Below, in pieces: positions 16,124 through 24,978 of a DNA stretch of 64,000 nucleotides. The stretch is taken from NCBI GenBank assembly GCA_023388175.1, contig JAEWGT010000005.1:186001-250000 (forward strand), written 5' to 3'. The notes beneath the pieces were generated by a model. That model did not search any database, had not been told where the DNA came from, and saw nothing but the letters and a program-made list of their open reading frames with translations. The translations under genes and the position numbers were made by a program. Position 1 is the stretch's first letter; each line of letters begins with the position of its first letter. The DNA comes from Pseudomonadota bacterium. GTDB lineage: Bacteria; Pseudomonadota; Alphaproteobacteria; Rhizobiales; Devosiaceae.

Positions 16124-16139
16124 TGGCAAGGCTCTTGCA
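16124..16139 (+). promoter_or_regulatory. Sigma-54 promoter of fliK
   Basis: TGGCAA-GGCTC-TTGCA matches the sigma-54 consensus TGGCAC-N5-TTGCA with one change. The invariant GG (16125-16126) and GC (16137-16138) are 12 bases apart. The start of transcription would be near 16150, ahead of the AAGGA site and the GTG at 16179. FlbD, encoded at 23599, is the likely activator; this is inference. Confidence 0.75.
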
Positions 16140-16178
16140 TTGTCTCTGCTGGATCAGTCTGTTTCAAGGACGCCCATT

Positions 16179-17726
16179 GTGGCATCACATTTGACCATCA
16201 TCAGCGGCCCGCAGGGCAGCGCCAGCGCCCGCTCTTTCGGCGGCGCGCGCGAAACGGGTGAAAGCGGCGGCATGCCGGGCCTGTTCGCCGCGCTTCTGGA
16301 CGGCACGCCGGCAGCAGCCGCCCTCACCTCCGGCGCCAATGCCGGCAACGGGGAAAGCCGGAGCGAGGTCGATCTTGCCAGCCTGCTCCAGCTCGGGCTC
16401 GAAGCCGCGTCCAGCAGCAATGAAGAGGGTGACGCCGAAAACGCCGACGCCGTGGCCGCCGTTCTCGATCTCAACACCAGTGCAGCCGTGCCGGTCGATC
16501 CCGCGCCCATGGTGGATTTCGTCGAAGCGCTGACGGCACTCAAGGCCAGCCTTGATCGTGGCGAGCCGCTCGACCCCGACCTGCTGGCGAGGGTGGATGC
16601 GGCGCTGACCGGACTGGCCGAGGCGCTCGGTCTTGACCTGGCCGGCCTTGCCGTGCCCGACGACTTTGCGGCCCTGCTGGCCAATACCGGCAGCGATGAC
16701 AAGGGACTGGCCGGAACGCTCAACCAGCTTCTGTCGCCCCTGGCGCAATCCCTGGCCGGGGCCCAGCCGGCCGAGAGCGCCGCAGCCATCGCCGGTGAAA
16801 ATTCGGCACGGGAACAGCTCAAGGCACTTGGCGACAGGCTCGCCGCGCTGCTCTCTGCCCTCGATGAGGGCGCGGTGAGCGCGGAAAAGCTGACCGCCAT
16901 CGGCATGGCGCCGGGCAATCCGCCGGTTGAAGACATTGAAGCAGCTTTGGCCCGCTTCGCCACCGCCATGCAGGCCGATGCCGACATACCGCAGGAGCCG
17001 GTTCTGGCCGCCGCCAGCCTCAAGACCAGCGAGCCGGCATTGACGGGCCAGTCGGTTGACAAGGCCCGACCGGACGCGCCCGGCGAAACCGGCAAGACTG
17101 TTGAAAGCGGCTCGCCGCACGAGGAGCGCAGGGCCGATCCACCCCCACGCGACACCCGCCCTGCCCCCGCACCCAATGCCGGCCCGGTCAATGACCCGGT
17201 CGGTCAGGCCGCTGCCACGGTGCAGCAGGACCAGTCCGCGCTGCGTATCGAGGCGGTCGGCACGAAAAATGTCGTTCAGTCCGGCTATCAGACCAGCCAA
17301 CAGCAGCTCAACCTGCCGCAACTGGCCTTCGAGCTGGCCCGCCAGGTGCAGGACGGCAATACCAGGTTCCAGATCCGGCTCGACCCGCCCGAATTGGGCA
17401 AGATCGATGTGCGGCTCGATATCGACAAGTCCGGTCAGGTCCATGCCCGCCTGACGGTGGAAAAATCCGAGACATTGGACCTGATGCAGCGCGACCAGCG
17501 TGCCCTGGAACGCGCCCTGCAACAGGCCGGCCTCGAAAATGGCAAGACCAGTCTCGAATTCTCGCTCAAGCAGAACCCCTTTGCCGGACAGGGCGACAGA
17601 CAGACACGTGAGGAGCCCGGCTTCCGCGACAATGATCTCGTTGCCGCCGAGGCCGAAGAGGCTCCGCCAATGGTCAATCTCTATCGCGGCAGCCTTCAGG
17701 CCAGCGGCGTCAACATCATCGCGTAA
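16179..17726 (+). CDS. fliK: Flagellar hook-length control protein FliK
   Basis: FliK measures hook length during export and switches the flagellar export gate to filament substrates. The 515-residue protein has a long variable N-terminal part rich in Ala, Asp and Pro. Its conserved C-terminal hook domain (about residues 380-470) contains F-Q-I-R-L-D-P-P-E-L-G-K-I-D-V and a Gln-rich helix after it. The start is set at GTG 16179: AAGGA lies eight bases upstream and the sigma-54 promoter at 16124-16139 excludes the longer frame from 16023. flgD follows 11 bases downstream, so the two form an operon. Confidence 0.88.
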   Translation: MASHLTIISGPQGSASARSFGGARETGESGGMPGLFAALLDGTPAAAALTSGANAGNGESRSEVDLASLLQLGLEAASSSNEEGDAENADAVAAVLDLNTSAAVPVDPAPMVDFVEALTALKASLDRGEPLDPDLLARVDAALTGLAEALGLDLAGLAVPDDFAALLANTGSDDKGLAGTLNQLLSPLAQSLAGAQPAESAAAIAGENSAREQLKALGDRLAALLSALDEGAVSAEKLTAIGMAPGNPPVEDIEAALARFATAMQADADIPQEPVLAAASLKTSEPALTGQSVDKARPDAPGETGKTVESGSPHEERRADPPPRDTRPAPAPNAGPVNDPVGQAAATVQQDQSALRIEAVGTKNVVQSGYQTSQQQLNLPQLAFELARQVQDGNTRFQIRLDPPELGKIDVRLDIDKSGQVHARLTVEKSETLDLMQRDQRALERALQQAGLENGKTSLEFSLKQNPFAGQGDRQTREEPGFRDNDLVAAEAEEAPPMVNLYRGSLQASGVNIIA

Positions 17727-17737
17727 GGAGTTCTGTC

Positions 17738-18481
17738 ATGAGCGTTTCAGGCGTTTCCAATACGTCCGGTGCCAATGGCCTGTCCCGCCAGACCATTGCG
17801 CAGAATTTCGACACCTTCCTGTCGATTCTGACGACGCAGCTGAAGAACCAGAATCCGCTCGATCCACTGGATACCAATCAGTTCACCCAGCAACTGGTGC
17901 AGTTCACCGGCGTCGAGCAGCAGCTCAAGACCAATGACTTCCTCGAAGCTCTGCTGCTTAACACCCAGAGCGCCGGCCGTTCCGACGCCGTGTCCTATAT
18001 CGGCAAGGAAGTCAGCGCCTCGGGCAAGACCGCCGAGCTCAAGGATGGCGGCGCCTACTGGACCTATAATGCCGCCGCCAATGTGGCCAATGCCACGGTC
18101 ACCATCAAGAATGCCTCGGGCAGCGTCGTCTATGTCGAGCAGGGCTCGCTCAATTCCGGCAGTGGCGCCTTCCTCTGGGACGGCATGGGCTCGGATGGCA
18201 GCAAGCAGCCCGACGGCATCTATACGATCGACATCAAGGGCACCAATCTCAACGGCAATACTGTCGCCGTCACCACCAATTCGGTGGGCATTGTCACCGC
18301 CGTGGACTTCTCCGGCTCCGAACCCATGCTGACGGTGGGCAATAACAAGATCGCCCTCAAGGACGTCACCAATGTCAAGCTGGTGGCCCAATCCACCACG
18401 CCGCCCCCGGTGAGTGACCCCGAGCCGGAGCCGGACACTGGCGATGATGGCGGGGCTGATGACGAGACCCCGGCCACCTGA
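17738..18481 (+). CDS. flgD: Flagellar hook-capping protein FlgD
   Basis: FlgD caps the growing hook and guides FlgE assembly. The conserved N-terminal export and assembly region is clear: F-D-T-F-L-S-I-L-T-T-Q-L-K-N-Q-N-P-L-D-P. Residues 90-200 have the Tudor/Fn3-like FlgD fold, with G-A-F-L-W-D-G and S-K-Q-P-D-G-I-Y. The C-terminus adds an acidic Pro/Glu/Asp tail of about 30 residues, longer than usual. An AAGGAG site precedes the ATG. Confidence 0.92.
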   Translation: MSVSGVSNTSGANGLSRQTIAQNFDTFLSILTTQLKNQNPLDPLDTNQFTQQLVQFTGVEQQLKTNDFLEALLLNTQSAGRSDAVSYIGKEVSASGKTAELKDGGAYWTYNAAANVANATVTIKNASGSVVYVEQGSLNSGSGAFLWDGMGSDGSKQPDGIYTIDIKGTNLNGNTVAVTTNSVGIVTAVDFSGSEPMLTVGNNKIALKDVTNVKLVAQSTTPPPVSDPEPEPDTGDDGGADDETPAT

Positions 18482-18643
18482 CAGGTGACCGCGCCCCACG
18501 CCATTGCCATGGGTCGGCAGGCCCAAGTTCAATCCCTTGAAACGCCTGCGCTTTCTTAACCTGTTGTAAGTTTCCCCTTAGGGGTATTTTAAGGCCGTTC
18601 CTCTACTCTGCCTTCATATGGTCAGGTTTGAGTAGAGAGTAAA

Positions 18644-18922
18644 ATGACCGTACAAATGCGTCCGCGCGTAAAGTACGTAATCGGCCCGGATGGTAGTCCG
18701 CTTACGATAGCGGATCTGCCGCCTGCCAATACGAGGCGGTGGGTGATCCGTCGCAAAGCCGAAGTTGTCGCCGCCGTGCGCGGGGGCCTCCTCAGCCTTG
18801 AAGAAGCCTGTGAGCGTTATACGCTCAGTGTTGATGAATTCCTCAACTGGCAGGCTGCAATCGACAAGCATGGCCTGGCTGGTCTTCGGACCACCTGGAT
18901 CCAGCACTACCGGGAAGGCTGA
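18644..18922 (+). CDS. sciP: CtrA inhibitor SciP (DUF1153)
   Basis: This 92-residue protein matches SciP over its whole length: the start R-V-K-Y-V-I-G-P-D-G-S-P-L-T, then a helix-turn-helix (R-R-K-A-E-V-V-A-A-V to S-V-D-E-F-L-N-W). In Caulobacter, SciP binds CtrA-controlled promoters and blocks activation by CtrA in swarmer cells. It stands 162 bases after flgD with its own leader, in which TTAACCTGTTGTAAG (18556-18570) resembles only half of a CtrA box. Its presence in the flagellar block with ctrA 14 kb away supports a common circuit. Confidence 0.92.
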   Translation: MTVQMRPRVKYVIGPDGSPLTIADLPPANTRRWVIRRKAEVVAAVRGGLLSLEEACERYTLSVDEFLNWQAAIDKHGLAGLRTTWIQHYREG

Positions 18923-18987
18923 TCCAAGAGGATCACGCCCTGAGCCCTGCGAAGGGCCGGACCGAATTATCGGAATACACAAATATA

Positions 18988-19020
18988 AACCTCGCCCGAG
19001 CAATCAGGCGGGGTTTTATT
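18988..19020 (+). terminator. Terminator after sciP, facing the GST gene
   Basis: The stem ACCTCGCC / GGCGGGGT (one G-T pair) has an A-rich run before it and TTTTATT after it. It lies between the convergent sciP and glutathione S-transferase genes and can serve both. Confidence 0.75.
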
Positions 19021-19027
19021 GTTGGCT

Positions 19028-19651
19028 TCACACATATTCGTCGGCCATCCAGACCGCACCCGGACCTGCAGCTTTCAACCGCTGATAATAATCCTCGACG
19101 GCCGGGAAGGCTTCCTTCTCGAACGGCGTCTGGAACCAGCGGTGGCAGGACAGGCCCAGCACGATATCGGCAGCGGAAAAATCCGCCCCGCCGATAAACG
19201 GCCCGCCTTTTGCCAGTTCTGTCTCCAGCACCGCCATCCGCGCCGTCCAGCGCTCTATCGATTGCTCGATCTGCTGCGGATCGTCGTAGCCCGGCACTTT
19301 TCTCAGCAGTGCATAAACCGCATACATCCAGACCGGATTGAGGTCGGACACCTGCCAGCTCAGCCATTGCAGCGCCCGGCCGCGCTGTTTCAGGTCCAAT
19401 GGCAACAGGCGCCCGCTGCCATCCCTGTCCGCCAGATAGACCAGAATGGCATTGCTTTCCCACATCGAGAAGTCGCCATCCACCAGCACCGGCACCGTGC
19501 CGTTGGGATTGAGTGCCAAAAAGTCCGGCACCTTGGGGTCACGCAGCGGCAAGCCCCAGTCTTCCTGCTGATAGTCGATATCCAGAAGGTCCAGCGCCCA
19601 CACCACTTTGCGGACATTGATGGAGGTCAGTCGCCCCAGAACGCGCATCAT
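19028..19651 (-). CDS. Glutathione S-transferase family protein
   Basis: This 207-residue protein has a thioredoxin-like N-terminal domain with the glutathione-site residues N-P-N-G-T-V-P-V-L and E-S-N-A-I-L-V-Y-L. The C-terminal helical domain contains the D-I-V-L-G capping region. It conjugates or reduces compounds with glutathione; the substrate is unknown. ATG 19651 follows a GGTGA site; ATG 19648 and GTG 19663 are alternatives. It is an unrelated insert between the two flagellar transcripts and runs opposite to them. Confidence 0.87.
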   Translation of the reverse strand: MMRVLGRLTSINVRKVVWALDLLDIDYQQEDWGLPLRDPKVPDFLALNPNGTVPVLVDGDFSMWESNAILVYLADRDGSGRLLPLDLKQRGRALQWLSWQVSDLNPVWMYAVYALLRKVPGYDDPQQIEQSIERWTARMAVLETELAKGGPFIGGADFSAADIVLGLSCHRWFQTPFEKEAFPAVEDYYQRLKAAGPGAVWMADEYV

Positions 19652-19716
19652 CGGAATCACCAAAAGTTAACTACACCCGGCATTTCTTGCCCATATTCGC
19701 ATTCCGGAACAGCGAG

Positions 19717-19732
19717 TTAATAACTTGTTTAC
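19717..19732 (+). promoter_or_regulatory. CtrA-like box upstream of fliF
   Basis: TTAA-TAACTTG-TTTAC matches the CtrA consensus TTAA-N7-TTAA(C) with one change. It lies 111 bases before the chosen fliF start, in the AT-rich gap between the GST gene and fliF. In related bacteria CtrA directly activates early flagellar genes. Confidence 0.6.
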
Positions 19733-19842
19733 CATCCGCTAGGTAATTTTTGCCCATCGGTCTGGGGGCTCCACGACCGCGAGTGAGTCGCCTGAATTTC
19801 CGCCTGCCGGCGAAAATGAGGGTGGGAATTCAGAGTGGTGGC

Positions 19843-21483
19843 GTGGAAAGTCTGACCAATCTCATCAACCGGATCGGCATGCCGCGCCTTGCGGCCATGG
19901 CCATGGTGGCTGTGCTGATGCTCGGCTTTTTCGGCTTTCTGATCATGCGGGCGCAGACCCCGCAGATGGCGCCGCTCTATTCGGGCCTCAGCCTTGAGGA
20001 TTCATCGGCCATCCTCACCGAATTGCAGACGCTCAACATCCCTTACGATCTGCGCGGCGAAGGCGACACGATCCTCATCCCCCGCGACCAGATCACCACC
20101 ACCCGCATGACCCTGGCCGGTCAGGGACTGCCCCAGCGGGGCCAGGTCGGCTACGAAATTTTCGACCAGCAATCGACGCTCGGCGCCACGAGCTTCGTCC
20201 AGAACATCAACAATGTCCGCGCGCTCGAAGGCGAACTGGCCCGCACCATCGCCTCGCTGAACCGCATCAAGGGCGCGCGCGTCCATCTGGTCCTGCCCGA
20301 ACGCGAACTGTTCCGCCGCGAGCGCAAGGACCCTTCGGCGTCCATCGTCCTGTCGGTGCGCGGCGCGCTGTCGGGCGGCGAAATCCGCGCCGTCCAGCAT
20401 CTGGTTGCCTCCGCCATCGAGGGCCTGACCCCGGCCCGCGTCTCCATCGTCGATGATCAGGGCAATCTGCTGGCCTCGGGCTCGGGAGACGATGAAGCCA
20501 CGCTGCTGTCCGCGCAAAGCGATGAACGGCGTCTGGGCATCGAAAACCGCATGCGCACCCGCATCGAGGACATGCTGGCCAATGTCGTCGGTGCCGGTCG
20601 CGCCCGCGTCGAGGTTGCCGCCGAACTCGATCTCAACCGCTCGACCACCACCCAGGAAATTTTCGATCCCGAAAGCCAGGTCGTGCGTTCGACCCAGACG
20701 CGCGAAAGCGAAAATCTCTCCGGCGTCAATAATGGCCAGGTGACGGTTGCCAATGAACTGCCCGGCGCGAGCCAGGGCGCAGCCGGCCAGGGCCTGACCG
20801 ATCAGGGCACCTCGGCCGAGGAAATCGTCAACTACGAGATTTCCAAGACCACCCAGACCGCCGTCAACGAGGCGGGCTCCATCAAGCGCCTGTCGGTTGC
20901 CGTGGTGATCGATGGCACCTATGCCGATGACGGGGCCGGCAATCAGGTCTATACGCCGCGCAGCGCCGACGAAATCACCCAGCTTCTCACCCTCGTCCGC
21001 TCTGCCGCCGGCTATTCGGCAGAACGCGGCGACTCGGTGGAAGTGATCAACATGCAGTTCGCCGAGCGGCCCGACCTGCTGGCGCCCGGCACCGACCAGG
21101 CCGCAGGCCTGCTCGACTTCACCCGCGACGACCTGATGAATGGCGCGGAAATGGCCGTCACCCTGCTGATCGCGCTGGCGCTGGTCTTCTTCGTGATGCG
21201 GCCCCTGCTCAAGAAGGTACTGACCGCCGAGACCCAGCCGCTGGCCCTGCCCCCGGCCGCCGAACTGGGCCAGCATGGCACCCTGCTCGCCGACGGCACG
21301 GTGACCGCCGAAGAGGCCGAGGAAGAAAGCCAGCCCCGGGACAAGACGCCTGCCTGGGTGGCCAATGCCAAGTCCATGGGCGAAACCCAGCTCCAGACCC
21401 TCAAGACGGTCGGCACGCTGGTCGAGGAAAACCCCAAGCAGGCCGCACTCATCGTGCGCGACTGGCTCGGTAGCGCGGCGTAA
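19843..21483 (+). CDS. fliF: Flagellar MS-ring protein FliF
   Basis: FliF forms the membrane ring that anchors the flagellar motor. The protein has a first membrane helix near residues 15-35 (A-V-L-M-L-G-F-F-G-F-L-I), then two ring-building domains with G-Q-G-L-P and R-A-L-E-G-E-L-A-R-T-I. A second helix near residue 440 (V-T-L-L-I-A-L-A-L-V-F-F-V-M-R) and a C-terminal FliG-binding tail follow. The start is uncertain. GTG 19843 gives the usual family N-terminus; ATG 19816 or ATG 19750 would lengthen it. It begins an operon that runs through flhA with gaps of 15 bases or less. Confidence 0.9.
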   Translation: MESLTNLINRIGMPRLAAMAMVAVLMLGFFGFLIMRAQTPQMAPLYSGLSLEDSSAILTELQTLNIPYDLRGEGDTILIPRDQITTTRMTLAGQGLPQRGQVGYEIFDQQSTLGATSFVQNINNVRALEGELARTIASLNRIKGARVHLVLPERELFRRERKDPSASIVLSVRGALSGGEIRAVQHLVASAIEGLTPARVSIVDDQGNLLASGSGDDEATLLSAQSDERRLGIENRMRTRIEDMLANVVGAGRARVEVAAELDLNRSTTTQEIFDPESQVVRSTQTRESENLSGVNNGQVTVANELPGASQGAAGQGLTDQGTSAEEIVNYEISKTTQTAVNEAGSIKRLSVAVVIDGTYADDGAGNQVYTPRSADEITQLLTLVRSAAGYSAERGDSVEVINMQFAERPDLLAPGTDQAAGLLDFTRDDLMNGAEMAVTLLIALALVFFVMRPLLKKVLTAETQPLALPPAAELGQHGTLLADGTVTAEEAEEESQPRDKTPAWVANAKSMGETQLQTLKTVGTLVEENPKQAALIVRDWLGSAA

Positions 21484-21488
21484 AGATC

Positions 21489-22565
21489 ATGGCTCTTGTT
21501 TCCCAATCCGCTACCGACGATCAGGCTCAGACCACCGCCGTCGCTCAATTGCAGGTGGGCGGCGAAAACCGCGTGCTCAAGGGCGACGAAAAGGCTGCCG
21601 CGCTGATGCTTGCGCTCGGCCCGGATTACGGCAAGCCCATTTTTGAAGAACTGGACGAGCTTGAAATCCGCCAGTTGTCCCGCGCCATGGCGCGGCTGGG
21701 CCCGATCACCCAGGAAATGCTCGATGACCTGATGATCGAATTCGTCACCACGGTTTCCTCCAATGGTTCGCTTTCGGGCAATACCGACTCGACCGAGCGG
21801 CTGCTCCTCTCTTTCCTGCCGCAGGAGAAGGTGGACGCCATCATGGAGGAAATCCGGGGCCCCGCCGGCCGCAACATGTGGGAGAAACTCTCCAACGTGC
21901 AGGCCGACGTACTCGCCGCCTATCTCAAGAACGAATATCCCCAGACCATCGCCGTGGTGCTGTCCAAGATCGCCACAGAACATGCGTCCAAGGTGCTCGC
22001 CGTGCTGCCCGAGGAACTGGCCATGGACGTGGTGCAGCGCATGCTGGGCCTCGATCCGGTGCAGAAGGAAATTCTCGAAAAGATCGAGATGACCCTGCGC
22101 ACCGAATTCATGTCGACCCTCAACCACACCAAGCGCCGCGACAGCCACGAGCAGATGGCCGAGATTTTCAACGCCTTCGACCGCCAGACCGAAGCGCGCT
22201 TCATTACCAGCCTCGAAGAAATGAACCGCGACGATGCCGACCGCATCAAGCAGCTCATGTTCACCTTCGAGGATCTGGCAAAGCTCGACATGGCCGCCAT
22301 TCAGGTCCTGCTGGCCCGGCTCGACAAGCGCGAACTGGCCCTGGCGCTCAAGGGCGCCAACGAGAACGTCAAGGAATCCTTCTTCAAGAACATGTCCGGC
22401 CGCGCCGCCAAGCTGCTTCAGGACGATATGAACGATATGGGCCCGGTTCGGCTCAAGGATGTCGACGAAGCCCAGACGCGCATGGTCGGCATAGCCAAGG
22501 ATCTGGCCGCCAAGGGTGAAATCATCATCCTCAAGACCAATTCCGACGACCAGATGGTGGCGTAA
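21489..22565 (+). CDS. fliG: Flagellar motor switch protein FliG
   Basis: FliG sits on FliF and converts ion flow through the stator into torque. The 358-residue protein has the FliG N-terminal and middle domains (Q-L-S-R-A-M-A-R-L-G and E-H-A-S-K-V-L-A-V-L-P). The C-terminal charged torque helix follows (L-L-A-R-L-D-K-R-E-L-A-L-A-L-K-G-A). Length is slightly above E. coli FliG because of an N-terminal extension. It starts five bases after fliF. Confidence 0.95.
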   Translation: MALVSQSATDDQAQTTAVAQLQVGGENRVLKGDEKAAALMLALGPDYGKPIFEELDELEIRQLSRAMARLGPITQEMLDDLMIEFVTTVSSNGSLSGNTDSTERLLLSFLPQEKVDAIMEEIRGPAGRNMWEKLSNVQADVLAAYLKNEYPQTIAVVLSKIATEHASKVLAVLPEELAMDVVQRMLGLDPVQKEILEKIEMTLRTEFMSTLNHTKRRDSHEQMAEIFNAFDRQTEARFITSLEEMNRDDADRIKQLMFTFEDLAKLDMAAIQVLLARLDKRELALALKGANENVKESFFKNMSGRAAKLLQDDMNDMGPVRLKDVDEAQTRMVGIAKDLAAKGEIIILKTNSDDQMVA

Positions 22566-22568
22566 TCC

Positions 22569-23246
22569 ATGACCCGGCTCGCCCGCTTCACCTTCGATCT
22601 GGACCTGCAACCCCGGCACCTTGCGACCGAACCCGCCAATGACGGGCCACCGCAGCCCCCGCCGGTCCCCTCCATTCCCGAAGACGTGGTGGCCCAGCTC
22701 GTTGCGGCCGCGCGTGAAGATGCCTATGCCGAGGGCCTGGCCGCAGGCGAACGCAATGCCAGCGCCATGGCCGCCCAGACCGTCGCCGCCGCTTCGGGCA
22801 CTTTGGCCACCCAGTCCGCTGCCATGGCCGAGGCCATTGATCGCGCCATTGCCGAGCATAAGCGCGACGCGGTGGAACTAGCGCTGAGCATTGGCCGCAA
22901 ACTGGCCCTGCATCTGGTCGCCCGCCAGCCCCAGGCTGAACTCGAAGCCTTGATTACCGAATGCCTGGCAAGTCTTGGCGGCGTGCCGCATCTGGTGATC
23001 CGCTGCCATCCGGAACTGGCCGACACGATCCGCGACAATGCCACCGCGCAGATGGCCCATTCCGGCTTTTCCGGCCGCCTGATCGTCATGGGCGAACCCG
23101 ATATCCGGCTGGGCGACGGGCGTCTCGAATGGGTCGATGGCGGGGTCGTGCGCGACATTGCGGAAACCGCCCGCGAAGTTGACCGGCAGATTGCATCCTT
23201 TCTGGCCGCTACAGGCCGCGTCGAGCAAGAGGAGAACGGGCATTGA
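22569..23246 (+). CDS. fliH: Flagellar assembly protein FliH
   Basis: FliH binds and restrains the export ATPase FliI and links it to the export gate. The 225-residue protein has a Pro-rich N-terminus, an Ala-rich helix with regularly spaced small residues (A-Y-A-E-G-L-A-A-G-E-R), and a C-terminal FliH/YscL-like domain (L-S-I-G-R-K-L-A-L to R-L-E-W-V-D-G-G). Sequence similarity in this family is low, so the call leans on the position between fliG and fliN. Confidence 0.82.
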   Translation: MTRLARFTFDLDLQPRHLATEPANDGPPQPPPVPSIPEDVVAQLVAAAREDAYAEGLAAGERNASAMAAQTVAAASGTLATQSAAMAEAIDRAIAEHKRDAVELALSIGRKLALHLVARQPQAELEALITECLASLGGVPHLVIRCHPELADTIRDNATAQMAHSGFSGRLIVMGEPDIRLGDGRLEWVDGGVVRDIAETAREVDRQIASFLAATGRVEQEENGH

Positions 23247-23587
23247 CCGATCCTGAAGACGACATCACCGCCACCGAAGGCATGACTTTCGATGCGATGG
23301 AGCCCACCGAAAGTCCGGAAGCCGGTGAACTTCACGTCGAGCGCAATGCCGCCGATCTCGAAGCGGTGTTCGATGTGCCGGTTCGCGTCTCTGTCGTGCT
23401 TGGACGCACCAAGATGCCGGTTTCGTCCCTGCTCAAGCTCGATACCGGCACGGTAATCGAGCTGGACCGGCAGGTCGGCGAAGCCGTGGAAATCTTCATC
23501 AATGACCGTCTGGTCGCCCGTGGTGAAATCGTGCTGGTCGAAAACCGGCTCGGCGTCACCATGACCGAAATCATCAAGCCCCAGTAA
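23243..23587 (+). CDS. fliN: Flagellar motor switch protein FliN
   Basis: FliN is part of the C-ring that sets rotation. The 114-residue protein ends in a SpoA domain: V-P-V-R-V-S-V-V-L-G-R-T-K-M-P, then L-D-T-G-T-V-I-E-L-D and G-E-I-V-L-V-E-N-R-L-G-V. The start is the TTG at 23243, which overlaps the fliH stop by four bases (TTGA). AAGAGGAG ends ten bases upstream, inside fliH. A TTG with this overlap points to translational coupling. Confidence 0.93.
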   Translation: MTDPEDDITATEGMTFDAMEPTESPEAGELHVERNAADLEAVFDVPVRVSVVLGRTKMPVSSLLKLDTGTVIELDRQVGEAVEIFINDRLVARGEIVLVENRLGVTMTEIIKPQ

Positions 23588-23598
23588 GGGAGCAAAAC

Positions 23599-24966
23599 AT
23601 GCGCCTGCTCATCATCGGAGCCCTGGAAGGCCAGCTTTCGACCGCAACCAAGATGGCCATGGATGGCGGGGCCAAGGTCGCCCATGCGCCCTCCATCGAG
23701 ATCGGTCTGGCCGCTTTGCGCGCCGGCAAGGGCGCCGATCTGCTGCTGGTCGATGTGATGATGGACATTGCCGGGCTGATCGCGGGCCTGGAAGCCGAGC
23801 GGATCGCCATTCCCGTCGTCGCCTGCGGCGTCGAGACCAATGCCGCCGCCGCCGTCAACGCCATCCGCGCCGGCGCCAAGGAATATATCCCCCTGCCCCC
23901 CGATGCCGAGCTGATCGCCGCCGTCATCGCCGCCGTGGCCCGGGAAAGCTCCGATTTCCTCTATCGCGATCCGGTCATGGAGCGCGTCGTGCGCATGGCC
24001 GAGCAGATCGCGCCCTCCGAGGCCTCGATCCTCATCACCGGCGAAAGCGGCACCGGCAAGGAAGTCGTGGCCAAATATGTCCATGCCCGCTCGCGCCGCG
24101 CCAACCGTCCCTTCATTTCCGTCAATTGCGCCGCCATCCCCGAAGCGCTGCTGGAAAGCGAATTGTTCGGCCACGAAAAAGGAGCCTTTACCGGCGCAGT
24201 CGCCCGGCGCGTCGGCAAGTTCGAGGAAGCCTCCGGCGGCACGCTCCTGCTCGACGAAATCAGTGAAATGGACGTGCGGCTGCAGGCCAAGCTGCTGCGC
24301 GCCATTCAGGAGCGCGTCATCGACCGCGTCGGCGGCACCAAGCCTGTGCCGGTCGATATCCGCATCCTTGCCACCTCCAACCGCAACCTGTCCGAAGCGG
24401 TGCGCGAAGGCTCCTTCCGCGAAGACCTGCTGTTCCGGCTCAATGTCGTCAACCTGAAGCTCCCCGCGCTTCGGGATCGCCCCGGCGATATCATCGCACT
24501 GTCCGAACACTTCGTCGCCAAATATGCCAAGGCCAACGGCATTCCGCCCCGGGCACTCTCCCCGGCCGCCCGCGACGCCCTCGTCAAGGCCCCATGGCCG
24601 GGCAATGTGCGCGAACTGGAAAACACCCTCCACCGCGCCGTGCTGCTATCCTCGGGCGAGACGATCGAACCCGAAGCCATCGTCCTGCCGGACGGCATGG
24701 GCCTGTCTGAGGCCGCCCGCGCCACCTCGCCCGCTGCCATGGCCGCCCAGACTGCCGAAGCCATGAACCGTGCGCTGGTCGGCCGCACCGTGGCCGATGT
24801 CGAACGCGATCTGATCCTCGACACGCTCGACCACACCTTCGGCAACCGCACCCATGCCGCCAATATCCTCGGCATTTCCATCCGCACCCTGCGCAACAAG
24901 CTCAACCAATATGCCGATGAAGGCGTCACCGTGCCCGAGCCCGGCGAAAAGCGGGGCGCGGCGTAA
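23599..24966 (+). CDS. flbD: Sigma-54-dependent flagellar activator FlbD
   Basis: This 455-residue enhancer-binding protein activates sigma-54 promoters of late flagellar genes. Domains: a receiver-like region (1-115), an AAA+ domain with Walker A G-E-S-G-T-G-K-E (148-155) and the sigma-54 contact loop G-A-F-T-G-A (195-200), and a Fis-type helix-turn-helix (A-A-N-I-L-G-I-S-I-R-T-L-R-N-K-L). The receiver keeps an Asp (D52), but the acidic pair at its start is replaced (L-L-I-I-G-A-L-E) and the usual Lys-Pro is Leu-Pro. Phosphorylation is therefore doubtful. Caulobacter FlbD is instead steered by FliX, which is not in this window. Confidence 0.9.
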   Translation: MRLLIIGALEGQLSTATKMAMDGGAKVAHAPSIEIGLAALRAGKGADLLLVDVMMDIAGLIAGLEAERIAIPVVACGVETNAAAAVNAIRAGAKEYIPLPPDAELIAAVIAAVARESSDFLYRDPVMERVVRMAEQIAPSEASILITGESGTGKEVVAKYVHARSRRANRPFISVNCAAIPEALLESELFGHEKGAFTGAVARRVGKFEEASGGTLLLDEISEMDVRLQAKLLRAIQERVIDRVGGTKPVPVDIRILATSNRNLSEAVREGSFREDLLFRLNVVNLKLPALRDRPGDIIALSEHFVAKYAKANGIPPRALSPAARDALVKAPWPGNVRELENTLHRAVLLSSGETIEPEAIVLPDGMGLSEAARATSPAAMAAQTAEAMNRALVGRTVADVERDLILDTLDHTFGNRTHAANILGISIRTLRNKLNQYADEGVTVPEPGEKRGAA

Positions 24967-24978
24967 GCCAGACTGACC

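Noticed and set aside
16185..17522. 445-codon minus-strand open frame
   Set aside because: It is antisense to fliK, which has a recognisable hook domain and promoter.
18556..18570. CtrA box before sciP
   Set aside because: TTAACCTGTTGTAAG keeps only the first half of the motif, so I mention it with sciP but do not list it as a site.
21012..22859. 615-codon minus-strand open frame
   Set aside because: It is the antisense shadow of fliF, fliG and fliH, caused by high GC at third positions; it has no domain.
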